From assembly GCA_003164895.1 (NCBI GenBank), contig PLUL01000065.1:1-64000 (forward strand): a DNA stretch of 64,000 nucleotides, in the 5' to 3' direction. A program made the translations under genes and the position numbers. Shown one piece after another: positions 47,020 to 55,822 of the stretch (position 1 is the first letter of the stretch; each line of letters opens with the position of its first letter). This DNA is from Bacteroidota bacterium. GTDB lineage: Bacteria; Bacteroidota; Bacteroidia; Palsa-948. Under the pieces are notes generated by a model. That model saw nothing but the letters and a program-made list of their open reading frames with translations, searched no databases and was not told the origin of the DNA.

Positions 47020-47475
47020 TTATTTTTTCTTTCCCGGTTTTTCTTTCAGCGTTCCGGAAAAGGAATATTCTTTTTTCGTTTTTCCTTTTTTGGTAATCAC
47101 TACAGTTCCTTCAACCGCATCGTCTGTAATGGTTCCGTCCCATTTTATTTCTTCTTCATCCGGATTTTTTCCGAGAGATTGAAACGTGATGGTTTTAGGA
47201 GAAGCCGAAGAATCCACCGTAACAGTGTACGCTGAAGAAGGAAATTTGTACTCCTGAGTCATGAATTTTGAACTCATCTTTTCACCTTTAAAACTAATTT
47301 CGTCGCTTTCGGGTTTTGGAGTTTTCTTGCCTCCTGTTTCAGTAAGATCAATCGTAAAAACTTTATTAGCAAGAAATTTGTCCTTTTCCTTTTTAGGAGC
47401 TGCTTCTTTTTTCTGTGCGAAAGAACTTAAGCTGGCAAACACCAGCGCTACAAGGAATAAAATTTTTGTTTTCAT
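47020..47475 (-). CDS. small secreted or periplasmic protein of unknown function
   Basis: Not recognised. It has a clear signal peptide (MKTKILFLVALVFASLSSFAQ), a lysine-rich linker (KKEAAPKKEKDK) and a beta-rich body of about 110 aa (FTIDLTETGGKK, DEISFKGEKMSSKFM, IKWDGTITDDAVEGTVVI) ending in a basic tail KEKPGKKK. Such small beta proteins, sometimes described as lipocalin-like, are common in Bacteroidota envelopes. No sorting domain is seen. It converges on fumC with zero bases between the stop codons. Confidence 0.75.
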   Translation of the reverse strand: MKTKILFLVALVFASLSSFAQKKEAAPKKEKDKFLANKVFTIDLTETGGKKTPKPESDEISFKGEKMSSKFMTQEYKFPSSAYTVTVDSSASPKTITFQSLGKNPDEEEIKWDGTITDDAVEGTVVITKKGKTKKEYSFSGTLKEKPGKKK

Positions 47476-47572
47476 ATTTAGTGGGATTTTTGTGGTGAAA
47501 TAATTTGATTCAAATGTAAAAAAAAATCAATTGGTTGTATATGATTAAGCCCATAACATGCTACCCAACAGA

Positions 47573-48661
47573 TTAAACAAACTTCTCTCCTTTCTTCAGC
47601 TTTACATCGTTGACAAAATCGCGGATGCGCTGTTCGTCCTGCTTTTTACAGATGAGAATAATGTTATCCGATTCAACAACAATATAATCTTGCAATCCTT
47701 CCACCACCACTAATTTATCTTTCGAAATATTGACAATGCAGTTTTTACTATCGTACATTAAAACATTCTTGCCGACAACCGCATTTTCAGCAGCATCTTT
47801 TTTGACATGATTGTAAAGAGAACCATATGTTCCTAAATCGCTCCAACCGATGAGTGATGAACGTACATAAACATTATCTGCCTTTTCAAGAATTGCGTAG
47901 TCAACAGAAATATTTTTACATTCAGCATATACGCGTTTTATGCCTTCTTCTTCATTGGAAGAATTATATTTCACCGAAGAAAAACCTTGCGCCATTTCTG
48001 GAAGTAATTTCTGATATGCTTTTACAATACTTTTTGCGGACCATATAAAAATTCCGGCATTCCACAAAAAATCTCCGCTCTGAAGAAAAAATTTTGCCAT
48101 CTCCGCATCGGGTTTCTCCGTAAATGTTTTTACTTTTTTAATTCGCTTGTCTTTTTCTTTCAAAGGCGATTCAATGAACTGGATGTAGCCGTAACCGGTA
48201 TCGGGACGCGTGGGACGGATTCCAAGCGTAATCAGACATTCTTCCGATTTTGATTTTCTGAAACAGGATTTCACTGCCTTCACAAACGTATCTCCTTTCG
48301 CAATGAGGTGATCGGAAGGAGCAACCACAATATTTGCTTTCTTATTGAGAGAATAAATTTTGTAAGATGCATACGCAATGCAAGGCGCCGTGTTTTTTCT
48401 GGCTGGCTCGCAGAGAAGATTTTCAGATTTTAATTCGGGTAATTGTTCCAAAACAAGATTTCTATATGCTTCGTTTGTTACAACAAAAATATTTTCCTTA
48501 GGACAAATCGGAAGAAAACGATCGAAGGTTGACTGAACCAGTGTTCGTCCGGTTCCCAGAATATCAATGAACTGTTTTGGATGAGCCGTGCGACTCATAG
48601 GCCAGAAGCGACTTCCAATGCCGCCAGCCATTATCACGCAATAATTATTTCTTATCGGCAT
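47573..48661 (-). CDS. manC: mannose-1-phosphate guanylyltransferase
   Basis: Makes GDP-mannose from GTP and mannose-1-phosphate for glycan synthesis. The N-terminal nucleotidyltransferase signature is MAGGIGSRFWPMSRTAHPKQF (about 12-32). VAPSDHLI, GYGYIQF, FTEKPD and SGDFLWNAGIFIW follow. At 362 aa it has only the transferase domain with a short left-handed helix tail, without the phosphomannose isomerase domain of bifunctional ManC. It follows the aminotransferase gene by 14 nt, so co-transcription is likely. The symbol is given by family. Confidence 0.93.
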   Translation of the reverse strand: MPIRNNYCVIMAGGIGSRFWPMSRTAHPKQFIDILGTGRTLVQSTFDRFLPICPKENIFVVTNEAYRNLVLEQLPELKSENLLCEPARKNTAPCIAYASYKIYSLNKKANIVVAPSDHLIAKGDTFVKAVKSCFRKSKSEECLITLGIRPTRPDTGYGYIQFIESPLKEKDKRIKKVKTFTEKPDAEMAKFFLQSGDFLWNAGIFIWSAKSIVKAYQKLLPEMAQGFSSVKYNSSNEEEGIKRVYAECKNISVDYAILEKADNVYVRSSLIGWSDLGTYGSLYNHVKKDAAENAVVGKNVLMYDSKNCIVNISKDKLVVVEGLQDYIVVESDNIILICKKQDEQRIRDFVNDVKLKKGEKFV

Positions 48662-48675
48662 CTCTGAAAAATAAA

Positions 48676-49965
48676 TTAAGAAAGTTTTTTGAATGCATTT
48701 CTAAGATTGGAAATTATTCCTTCCACATCTTCAATCCTGCATGTTCCAACTGACAAACGGTACCAGCTTGATTCATCGGAATCTCCAAAAGCTGAAAAAG
48801 GAACAAGAGCTACTTTTGCTTCATCCAAAATATATTTGGTTATATCTTTTGTAGTTGAAAGAATTTTTCCATCCGCAGTTTTTTGTCCGTGCAATGCTAA
48901 TTGAACGGTAAGATATATTGCAGCTTGAGGAGAAATTGCATCCACTTTAAAACCTTCTTGTTTCAAATTCTGAAATCCTTTATAAAAAGCTGTAAGTCGG
49001 TCGCTGATTTTTTTTCGGATGTCTGCAAGATAAATATCAACCGCAGAATCATTCATCAGAAAACGTGCGGTCGCCATTTGTTCCGGTCGTGCCGCCCATG
49101 CGCCCATGTGTCCAAGCATGGATTTCATTTTGTCAATTACTTTTTTCGGTCCCATTCCCCAGCCAACTCGCACACCTGTCGCAGCAAATGCTTTTGAAAT
49201 TCCATCTATGAAAAGAGTGTAATCTTTCATTGCAGGACGAAGCGAAATGGGGTCAAAATGTTTTGTATTTCCGAAAGTAAGCGCCCAATAAATCTGATCG
49301 TACATCAGGTAAACCGGTTTCTTTCCATCACCTCTTCGGGAATTTTCCTCGAGAATCAAATCGCAAATTTCGATAAGCGTTTCTTTGGTCAGCGTTGTCC
49401 CGGTTGGATTCAGCGGAGAACAAAGACAAATCATGGTTGCTTCTTTAATATGTTTTTTTATATCGGAAGCATTTGGCATAAAATTATTGGCTGCCTTTGT
49501 TTCAATAAAAATAGATTTTGCCGATGAAAGCTGTGCATAGTGATTATTATTCCACGATGGCACAGGGAAAATAACGGTATCGCCCGGATCAACAATGGTT
49601 TTATAAATAGCGTAAATGATTGGACGCGCTCCGCAGGTGATGACAATGTTTTCTGTTTTGAAATCAAATCCATGTAAGCGTTTCAAGAAATGACAAACAG
49701 CGGTTCTAAGTTCAGGAACTCCTTCAGCCGGAGGATAATTTGTCTCGTCATTTTGGTATGCCGAAATTATTTCCTTCTTCAGTTCAGCCGGAATGGGGAA
49801 AATCTTTGGGTTGAAATCTCCGATGGTGAGATTATAAATTTTTTCTCCTTTCTTGATTTTATCATTCACCTCCCACGCAAGTTTAATGATTTCGGAACCC
49901 ATGATATTTTCAGCAATGTTAGAAACAATAAGTTCCTTTGATGGGGTGGCAATAGTTATACTCAT
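48676..49965 (-). CDS. PLP-dependent class I/II aminotransferase
   Basis: Fold-type I aminotransferase, related to aspartate and aromatic aminotransferases. The regions expected for the fold are present: NLTIGDFNPKIFPIP, NYPPAEGVPELRTAV, ITCGARPIIYAIYKTI, CLCSPLNPTGTTLTKE, YDQIYWALTF, and the PLP lysine in FIDGISKAFAATGVRVGWGMG. The 429-aa length is normal. Substrate cannot be decided from sequence. It precedes manC by 14 nt and follows the SprT-like gene after an 82-nt gap with a 7-bp repeat. Confidence 0.92.
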   Translation of the reverse strand: MSITIATPSKELIVSNIAENIMGSEIIKLAWEVNDKIKKGEKIYNLTIGDFNPKIFPIPAELKKEIISAYQNDETNYPPAEGVPELRTAVCHFLKRLHGFDFKTENIVITCGARPIIYAIYKTIVDPGDTVIFPVPSWNNNHYAQLSSAKSIFIETKAANNFMPNASDIKKHIKEATMICLCSPLNPTGTTLTKETLIEICDLILEENSRRGDGKKPVYLMYDQIYWALTFGNTKHFDPISLRPAMKDYTLFIDGISKAFAATGVRVGWGMGPKKVIDKMKSMLGHMGAWAARPEQMATARFLMNDSAVDIYLADIRKKISDRLTAFYKGFQNLKQEGFKVDAISPQAAIYLTVQLALHGQKTADGKILSTTKDITKYILDEAKVALVPFSAFGDSDESSWYRLSVGTCRIEDVEGIISNLRNAFKKLS

Positions 49966-50004
49966 AAAATATTTTGATTAATGAGAATGCTAAAATAGGT
50001 ATTT

Positions 50005-50032
50005 GATGTGAGATACAAGATGTGAGATATCA
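50005..50032. repeat. 7/14-bp tandem repeat upstream of the aminotransferase gene
   Basis: GATGTGAGATACAA is followed by GATGTGAGATATCA: two 14-bp units, each of two related heptamers (GATGTGA, GATAYMA). It lies 40-67 bp before the ATG at 49965, in the 82-bp gap. Confidence 0.6.
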
Positions 50033-50047
50033 GAAAAATAGTCTTTG

Positions 50048-50707
50048 CTATGTAATCAGTTCCACCTCGCATAAAGCATGAATCAAATACTCTCTTTTAG
50101 TGCGTGCGTGGATACATTTAAAACGAGTTCTTCGTTTTTCTCCTTTGATAAATATTTCGGAAGAATGTTTTGTTTTTCTATTTGCAATTCTGAATTGTGT
50201 TCCCACAGAAATTCTTTCAAGCAAAAGTGTTTCAGAATCCGTATCGTATTTTTTCAAAACGCGCGATAAATTCAAATCCGAACCGCTTGCTGCTGAAGGA
50301 CTTTGCATGTGTTTTTGTAATGCAATAAAAATTTCTTTCGGGAATATTTTTTTTTCTTCAGATACTACTTTTTCTTTTGTTAAAAAATAATTCAAGAGTC
50401 GGCTATATTCCGATTTCCATTCGCTGCCATGCGGATTTACTCTTCCTTTATATTTTTCCCATGTAGTAAGATGTGCAATTTCATGAATGAGAGTAACCAG
50501 AAAAGCATATTTATTCAAATCATAATTGATGGTGATGACATGATTTTTCCCATCGTGAGGAGACATATAATCTCCTTCCTTTGAACTACGCGATTTCTTG
50601 ACTTTTAATTTGAAATTGTATTTATAAATCCATTCGGCAATCGTATCAATCGCTGCTTCAGGAATATATTTTCTAAGAATGTTTTTATTTCGCTCCTCCT
50701 GATTCAT
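50048..50707 (-). CDS. SprT-like zinc metalloprotease domain protein
   Basis: Has the zincin motif HEIAHLT within FLVTLIHEIAHLTTWEKYKGRVNPHGSEWKSEY, where HExxH plus the later HGSEWK is the SprT pattern (His, His and a third ligand His). SprT/Spartan relatives are DNA-associated proteases in eukaryotes; the bacterial role is unclear. Length 219 aa. The start is 3 nt after the feoB stop, so it is probably translated from the feoAB message, but a functional link to iron is not established. Confidence 0.85.
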   Translation of the reverse strand: MNQEERNKNILRKYIPEAAIDTIAEWIYKYNFKLKVKKSRSSKEGDYMSPHDGKNHVITINYDLNKYAFLVTLIHEIAHLTTWEKYKGRVNPHGSEWKSEYSRLLNYFLTKEKVVSEEKKIFPKEIFIALQKHMQSPSAASGSDLNLSRVLKKYDTDSETLLLERISVGTQFRIANRKTKHSSEIFIKGEKRRTRFKCIHARTKREYLIHALCEVELIT

Positions 50708-50710
50708 TTT

Positions 50711-52732
50711 CTATTTGAACAAATGATACGCCACAAAACTTGCAATATACGCCAGCGTTCCCATATAAATAAATTGAAGTACGGGCCATTTTAAACTTTT
50801 TGTTTCACGATAAACAACCGCCAGCGTACTCATGCACTGCATCGCGAAAGCATAAAAAAGCATCAATGCAAATCCCACGGCAAAAGTGTATCTTGGTTTC
50901 TGTGTTTCAGTGTTTATTTCTGCACTCATCTTTTCTCGGATGGACATTGCGTTGGTATTATCTCCAACACTATATATCGTTGCCATCGTCCCGACAAAAA
51001 CTTCTCGTGCGGCAAACGAAGTAACAAGCGCAATGCCAACCTTCCAATCAAAACCAAGTGGCTTAATTACCGGCTCAATGAATTTTCCCAGGATGCCGGC
51101 AAAAGATGCTTCGAGTTTTTCAGCGGCAACTTGCTGTGGAAGATTATTTATTTTCTCCGGATGTTTATCGGCATCTATCATTTCGGAATAATCAGAATAT
51201 TTTTTCTCTATTTCTTCAAATTTATTTCCCGGAGCATGCGAAGCAAGAAACCAAAGAATAATGGAAATGGCGATGATTACTTTTCCAGCATCAAACAAAA
51301 AAACTTTTACGCGGTCAACAATTGCAAGTCCGACATTTTTCCATCGCGGAGAACGATACGGTGGAAGTTCCATGATAAAAAAACTTCTCTCTTTCGATTT
51401 AATAAGATATTTCATTACAAATGCTGCACCGATAGCAGCAAGAAACCCGATGAGGTAAAGAAACATCAGAACGATTCCTTGCATATTCAAGAATCCAAAT
51501 TTTGTTTCTGCCGGAACAACCAGCGCAATGAGAAGCGCATAAACAGGCAAGCGTGCCGAGCAACTCATCAACGGAGTTATCATAATTGTAATTAATCTTT
51601 CTTTCCAGTTGCTAATGGTGCGTGTACTCATAATGGCAGGAACTGCGCAGGCAACTCCACTTAAAAGAGGAATCACTGAGCGTCCGTTCAAACCGAACTT
51701 GCGCATAATTTTATCCATAATAAAACTTACACGCGCCATGTAACCCGAATCTTCCAAAATAGCGATGAAGAAAAAAAGCAAAGCGATTTGCGGAATGAAA
51801 ACCACCACTCCGCTAAGTCCCGCGAGAACTCCGTTCACCAACAAGTCAGAAAATTCTCCTTTTGGCAAATGCTGCGTTCCCCACTGAGAGAAAAAAATAA
51901 AAAGTGATTCAATCCATTTCATAGGATAAGAAGCAATAAAAAATACCGATTCAAAAATCAGCAGGAGAACCGAAAGAAAAATTACATAGCCCCAGATTTT
52001 ATGTGTGAGGATTTTATCTGTTCGCGAAGAAAAAACTTCTTCGTCTTTTTTCATTTTTATTTTCAGGCAGCCGCTGATAATTTCCGTAATGATTTTGTAA
52101 CGCGCGATGGTTTGATCAGCTTCGTTTCCTTTTGTGATGATTTCTTTATTAAATATTTCTTTTAGAGGAATTTGAACAAGAGAAACAATTCCTTGCCTGA
52201 GTAAATCTATTCCGGTTTCTAATCTCGCGCTTATTGGTATAATTTCCACTCCGAGTTTTTCAGACAGCAGCACCGCATCTATTTCCATTCCTCTTTTCTC
52301 CACCACATCCATCATGTTAAGAGCAATCACAACCGGAATTTTCAAATCAATGATTTGCGCGGCAAGAACTAAACTTCTTTTTAAGTTGGATGCATCTGCA
52401 ATAAAAAGCGTTAAATCAGGATGATCGGGGTGATTTTGATCGCAGAGAAAATCAACAGCGATTTTTTCGTCAAGAGATTTGGGATGTAAACTATAGATGC
52501 CTGGCAGATCAATAAACTCAACAGAAATAATTTTTCCGGAAGTATTTTTAATTTTTACTACGCCTGTTTTTTTATCAACCGTTGCACCCGGGAAATTAGC
52601 GGTGCTTTGTTTTAATCCGGTAAGAACATTAAAGAGTGTGGACTTGCCGCAGTTCGGGTTTCCAATCAAAGCAATTTTAAGCGAAGATTTTTCTGAAAAA
52701 GAATTTTGTTCCACAATCGGATTATTTTTCAT
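50711..52732 (-). CDS. feoB: ferrous iron transport protein B
   Basis: Inner-membrane Fe(II) transporter with an N-terminal G domain. G1 is GNPNCGKSTLFNVLTG (about 23-38), G2 around ANFPGATVDKKTG, G3 DLPGIY, G4 LNMMD. A helical GDI-like region follows, then about ten transmembrane helices with the two Gate motifs (first: GVVVFIPQIALLFFFIAILEDSGYMAR; second: AISIILWFLASHAPG and later EVFVGTMATIYSV). Cys in SGVACAVPAIMSTR is conserved in the family. Length 673 aa is on the short side but complete. It overlaps feoA by 11 bp and is followed at once by the SprT-like gene. Confidence 0.96.
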   Translation of the reverse strand: MKNNPIVEQNSFSEKSSLKIALIGNPNCGKSTLFNVLTGLKQSTANFPGATVDKKTGVVKIKNTSGKIISVEFIDLPGIYSLHPKSLDEKIAVDFLCDQNHPDHPDLTLFIADASNLKRSLVLAAQIIDLKIPVVIALNMMDVVEKRGMEIDAVLLSEKLGVEIIPISARLETGIDLLRQGIVSLVQIPLKEIFNKEIITKGNEADQTIARYKIITEIISGCLKIKMKKDEEVFSSRTDKILTHKIWGYVIFLSVLLLIFESVFFIASYPMKWIESLFIFFSQWGTQHLPKGEFSDLLVNGVLAGLSGVVVFIPQIALLFFFIAILEDSGYMARVSFIMDKIMRKFGLNGRSVIPLLSGVACAVPAIMSTRTISNWKERLITIMITPLMSCSARLPVYALLIALVVPAETKFGFLNMQGIVLMFLYLIGFLAAIGAAFVMKYLIKSKERSFFIMELPPYRSPRWKNVGLAIVDRVKVFLFDAGKVIIAISIILWFLASHAPGNKFEEIEKKYSDYSEMIDADKHPEKINNLPQQVAAEKLEASFAGILGKFIEPVIKPLGFDWKVGIALVTSFAAREVFVGTMATIYSVGDNTNAMSIREKMSAEINTETQKPRYTFAVGFALMLFYAFAMQCMSTLAVVYRETKSLKWPVLQFIYMGTLAYIASFVAYHLFK

Positions 52733-52976
52733 TTATAGATTTCACAATAACTGAAGATGCTTCTGCTTTGCGAAGTCCAAGCACATAGCCACCGACAGAA
52801 ATTGCAATCGGATCTCCAAAAGGAGCAATATTATTTACCTGAATGATTTCCCCTGGAAGACATCCCATCTCCAGCAGCTTCAACGAAACTTCCAAATCGG
52901 TGAAAGAATCAATAATTGCTTTTTCTCCCAACCGAAGTTCTGCAATTGTAAGAAGAGTTCCATTCCCATTTTTCAT
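52722..52976 (-). CDS. feoA: ferrous iron transport protein A
   Basis: Small SH3-like cytoplasmic partner of FeoB. Family pattern: LTIAELRLGEKAIIDSF, LKLLEMGCLPGEIIQVNNIAPFGDPIAISVGGYVLGLRKAEA. Length 84 aa is standard. The first gene of feoA-feoB (11-bp overlap). Confidence 0.94.
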   Translation of the reverse strand: MKNGNGTLLTIAELRLGEKAIIDSFTDLEVSLKLLEMGCLPGEIIQVNNIAPFGDPIAISVGGYVLGLRKAEASSVIVKSINEK

Positions 52977-52983
52977 AAAGCAA

Positions 52984-52991
52984 CAAAGTTA
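52984..52991 (-). promoter_or_regulatory. -7 box for feoAB
   Basis: TAACTTTG on the minus strand matches TAnnTTTG and lies only 7 bp before the feoA ATG (52976), so the transcript would be nearly leaderless. No Fur box is recognised in the 70-bp gap, but it is short and AT-rich. Confidence 0.35.
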
Positions 52992-53046
52992 CTCAAATGA
53001 AATTATTATCTATTACCTAAAAAATGGTATTTTGAAAAAGGAATGT

Positions 53047-54741
53047 TTAACGCATCAAACTGATATTTCCTTTTCTGGCAATTTTTCTTCCGTCAATCAA
53101 TCCTACTTCCGCATAATAAACAAGTACTTCACTTCCTATTTTTTGTGTATTATCTGAAATGCCATTGCTATAATTCCCATCCCACTGAAAGAATGGATTT
53201 GATGATTCATACACTTTTTCTCCCAAACGATTAAATATTTCAATGTGTAAAGTATTGATGCATTCGGAAATTCCCAATAATTTAAAAACATCATTTTCTC
53301 CGTCACCGTTTGGTGAAAAGGCATTAGGAATGAATAGATCTGAAAAAGGGTCAGGAATATTAATTGACAAATGTTCGGTATCTGAGCAAATAGAAGATCC
53401 ACGCACAATAAGTGTTACGATAAAATTACCTGTCAAAGTAAATTTGTGTGTGGGATTTTGAGATGAAGAAGAATGTTCATCACCGAAATTCCATAACCAA
53501 GAGTTGGCAGCGATAGAATTATCTGTAAATTGTATAGACGATGTACACAAGTCAGTATGAAAATTAAATAATGCTGTCGGTGCCGGAATTACAGTTATAG
53601 TCTTTGCTATGGAATCGCTTGTGCATCCATCGCTTACAAGAACTGAATAGTTGGTAGTTACTGATGGATAAGCAACAATAGGATTGTTAGTTGAACCATT
53701 GCTCCATAAATAATTGCTACCTCCACCAGTGGTGAGAGTTACCGATCGTCCAAAACAAAGCGGATCTATAGAACTAAAAATAGTAGCTTTTACAGGAAGA
53801 GGAGCATACTCCCAAAAATCTTTTTGTGGTGTTTGTGATGAACCAGCAGATCCTGTACCTATATATCCTTTGCAACCAATGGAAAAACCTGTAGCAGCAT
53901 TTCTTGCTGTTCCAACAAAGTTTGCTTCCTGCACCCAAGTATTATAGGCAGGAGAAAGAGAGTCACCATTCCATTTCCAAAAATCATTTTTATATGTGCC
54001 ATCATTTCCAGTTCCAATATATCCATTAGCGCCTATGAAAAAACCAACTGCTCCAGCCCTTGCCGTTCCACCAAAGTTTGCCTTCTGTGTCCATACATCC
54101 GTCGCTTGATCCCATTCCCAGAAATCTTGTTTATAAGTGCCATCATATCCGGTTCCTATATAGCCTTTTTTCATAATAGAAAAACCAACAGCGTTCCATC
54201 TTGCAGTACCCTTAAAATCTGCCTTCTTCACCCAAATGTTTATACTTGGATTGTATTCCCAAAAGTCCTTTAAATAAGAAGAACCAGCATCATATCCTGT
54301 TCCAATGTATCCTTTATTTATAATAGAAAAACCTACGGCAGAATTTCTGCCTGTACCAGCAAAATTTGCTTTTTGTATCCATACATTGGTCGCCTGATCC
54401 CACTCCCAAAAATCTTGTGTTAGATAATGGGCATCATTTCCTGTTCCAATGTACCCTTTTATTCCAATCGAAAAACCTACTGCATATGCTCTTGGCGTGC
54501 CGCCAAAGTTTGCTTTCTGTGTCCATACATTAGTTGTTTGATCCCACTCCCAAAAATCCTGTTCTAGAGAAGTGCCATTATAACCTGTCCCGATGTATCC
54601 TTTTGTGGCAATTGAAAACCCGACAGCACCTACTCTTGATATTCCGCCAAAGTTTGCTTTCTGAATCCATGTTCCCTGACAAAAAGAAGCATTGACGAGA
54701 AGAAGAAGTAGACAACTACCTATGATTAATTTACTTTTCAC
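53047..54741 (-). CDS. kelch-repeat + PKD protein with T9SS type B (CHU_C) domain
   Basis: Secreted protein. Signal peptide MKSKLIIGSCLLLLLVNASFCQ, read from a GTG at 54741; an in-frame TTG at 54786 is possible but would add a non-typical N-terminus. Six kelch repeats follow (WTQKANFGGTxR, AVGFSIxxKGYIGTG, DFWEWDQATNV). Next come an Ig/SprB-like module (PLCFGRSVTLTTGGGSNYLWSN), a PKD domain (NFHTDLCTSSIQFTDNS, WNFGDEHSSSSQNPTHKF) and a gliding-motility-associated C-terminal domain (FIPNAFSPNGDGENDVFKL to GNISLMR). That last domain is the type B sorting signal. The kelch part closely resembles that of the gene at 16831, which has a type A signal instead. Confidence 0.9.
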   Translation of the reverse strand: MKSKLIIGSCLLLLLVNASFCQGTWIQKANFGGISRVGAVGFSIATKGYIGTGYNGTSLEQDFWEWDQTTNVWTQKANFGGTPRAYAVGFSIGIKGYIGTGNDAHYLTQDFWEWDQATNVWIQKANFAGTGRNSAVGFSIINKGYIGTGYDAGSSYLKDFWEYNPSINIWVKKADFKGTARWNAVGFSIMKKGYIGTGYDGTYKQDFWEWDQATDVWTQKANFGGTARAGAVGFFIGANGYIGTGNDGTYKNDFWKWNGDSLSPAYNTWVQEANFVGTARNAATGFSIGCKGYIGTGSAGSSQTPQKDFWEYAPLPVKATIFSSIDPLCFGRSVTLTTGGGSNYLWSNGSTNNPIVAYPSVTTNYSVLVSDGCTSDSIAKTITVIPAPTALFNFHTDLCTSSIQFTDNSIAANSWLWNFGDEHSSSSQNPTHKFTLTGNFIVTLIVRGSSICSDTEHLSINIPDPFSDLFIPNAFSPNGDGENDVFKLLGISECINTLHIEIFNRLGEKVYESSNPFFQWDGNYSNGISDNTQKIGSEVLVYYAEVGLIDGRKIARKGNISLMR

Positions 54742-54861
54742 TTCATATAATTTCACAAGACAATGGTAAGAAAATTTAATAGCCAAACAAGGTTAATTTA
54801 GTAACTGGTAGGATTTTTTTAGTAAGTGGTAAAAAATCAAAACGAAATTTTACAATTTCTA

Positions 54862-54984
54862 TCAATGTCCGTGCTTATTCCAGGTTGGACAATCATTGCA
54901 CTTGTTCTTTGGTCGAAAAATAAAACAACCTGACATCAAAAAGCTTGCAATAAGTATAATTAACAAATGCTTTTTCGTTTTCAT
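54862..54984 (-). CDS. small lipoprotein of 40 aa
   Basis: Short gene found by reading the minus strand between two larger ones. It encodes MKTKKHLLIILIASFLMSGC, then FIFRPKNKCNDCPTWNKHGH and TGA. The lipobox is LMSGC with Cys at residue 20. The tail has a CxxC-like CNDCP and two His, a layout seen in many tiny Bacteroidota lipoproteins of unknown role. A -7 box lies just upstream, which supports expression. It is too short for statistical proof of coding. Confidence 0.65.
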   Translation of the reverse strand: MKTKKHLLIILIASFLMSGCFIFRPKNKCNDCPTWNKHGH

Positions 54985-54993
54985 TGGTATTTG

Positions 54994-55001
54994 CAAATCT
55001 A
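54994..55001 (-). promoter_or_regulatory. -7 box for the small lipoprotein gene
   Basis: TAGATTTG on the minus strand is an exact TAnnTTTG match, 9 bp before the ATG at 54984; the transcript leader would be a few bases. TTTGCAAA is partly self-complementary here, like the palindrome at 116-139. Confidence 0.4.
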
Positions 55002-55066
55002 CAACTAAATTAGAAAATGAAATTGTCGTAACCAAATCGGATATTCTCTATTTTCGCGTATAACAA

Positions 55067-55822
55067 ATGGTAACATACGTTTCAAATATTTTTTATCACA
55101 TCGGCAGATATTACTCGCTGATTGCGAGAGCTTTCAGCAAGCCGGAAAAAAATTATGTTTTTCGTAAACGCATCTTTGAAGAAATTGATAATCTTGGAAT
55201 CGGCTCTCTTGCCATTGTTCTCATCATGTCTGTTTTCATGGGAGCCGTTATTACCATTCAGGCGGCATTTGGTTTTACAAGTCCATGGATACCGCCTTAC
55301 GCAATAGGAGTAGCAACACGCGATTCGATGATGCTTGAATTTTCTCCAACACTTGTAAGTTTAATTCTTGCAGGAAAAGTCGGCTCTAACATTGCTTCTG
55401 AAATCGGCACCATGCGTGTTTCTGAACAAATTGACGCGCTGGAAATCATGGGAGTAAACTCGTCAACTCATCTCATCCTACCAAAAATTATTGCTTCGGT
55501 TCTTATCAACCCTTTTCTGATTGTCATAAGCATGTTCGCAGGAATCATAGGTGGCTGGGGTTTTGGCGTACTTACCCATGTAGTAACGCCTTACGGATAT
55601 TTATATGGCATTCAATATGATTTTAGAACTTACAACGTAGTTTATGCGCTTATCAAAGCTGCCGTATTTGCATTTATTATTTCTTCCGTGCCTGCCTATC
55701 ATGGTTATTATACAAAAGGCGGAGCGCTGGAAGTTGGGCAATCAAGCACAAAAGCGGTGGTGTACAGCAGTTTGTTAATTCTGCTTTTTAATTTCATACT
55801 CACACAACTTTTACTTGCATGA
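55067..55822 (+). CDS. mlaE: MlaE-type ABC transporter permease
   Basis: Integral membrane permease of the Mla/Mce lipid-transport family. About five to six helices. The family region GSLAIVLIMSVFMGAVITIQ, the conserved PTLVSLILAGKVGSNIASEIGTMRVSEQIDALEIMGV (coupling helix), and the C-terminal TKAVVYSSLLILLFNFILTQLL all match. Length 251 aa is standard. The next gene overlaps by 4 bp (ATGA). An MlaD/MCE-domain substrate-binding gene is not in the window. Confidence 0.93.
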   Translation: MVTYVSNIFYHIGRYYSLIARAFSKPEKNYVFRKRIFEEIDNLGIGSLAIVLIMSVFMGAVITIQAAFGFTSPWIPPYAIGVATRDSMMLEFSPTLVSLILAGKVGSNIASEIGTMRVSEQIDALEIMGVNSSTHLILPKIIASVLINPFLIVISMFAGIIGGWGFGVLTHVVTPYGYLYGIQYDFRTYNVVYALIKAAVFAFIISSVPAYHGYYTKGGALEVGQSSTKAVVYSSLLILLFNFILTQLLLA

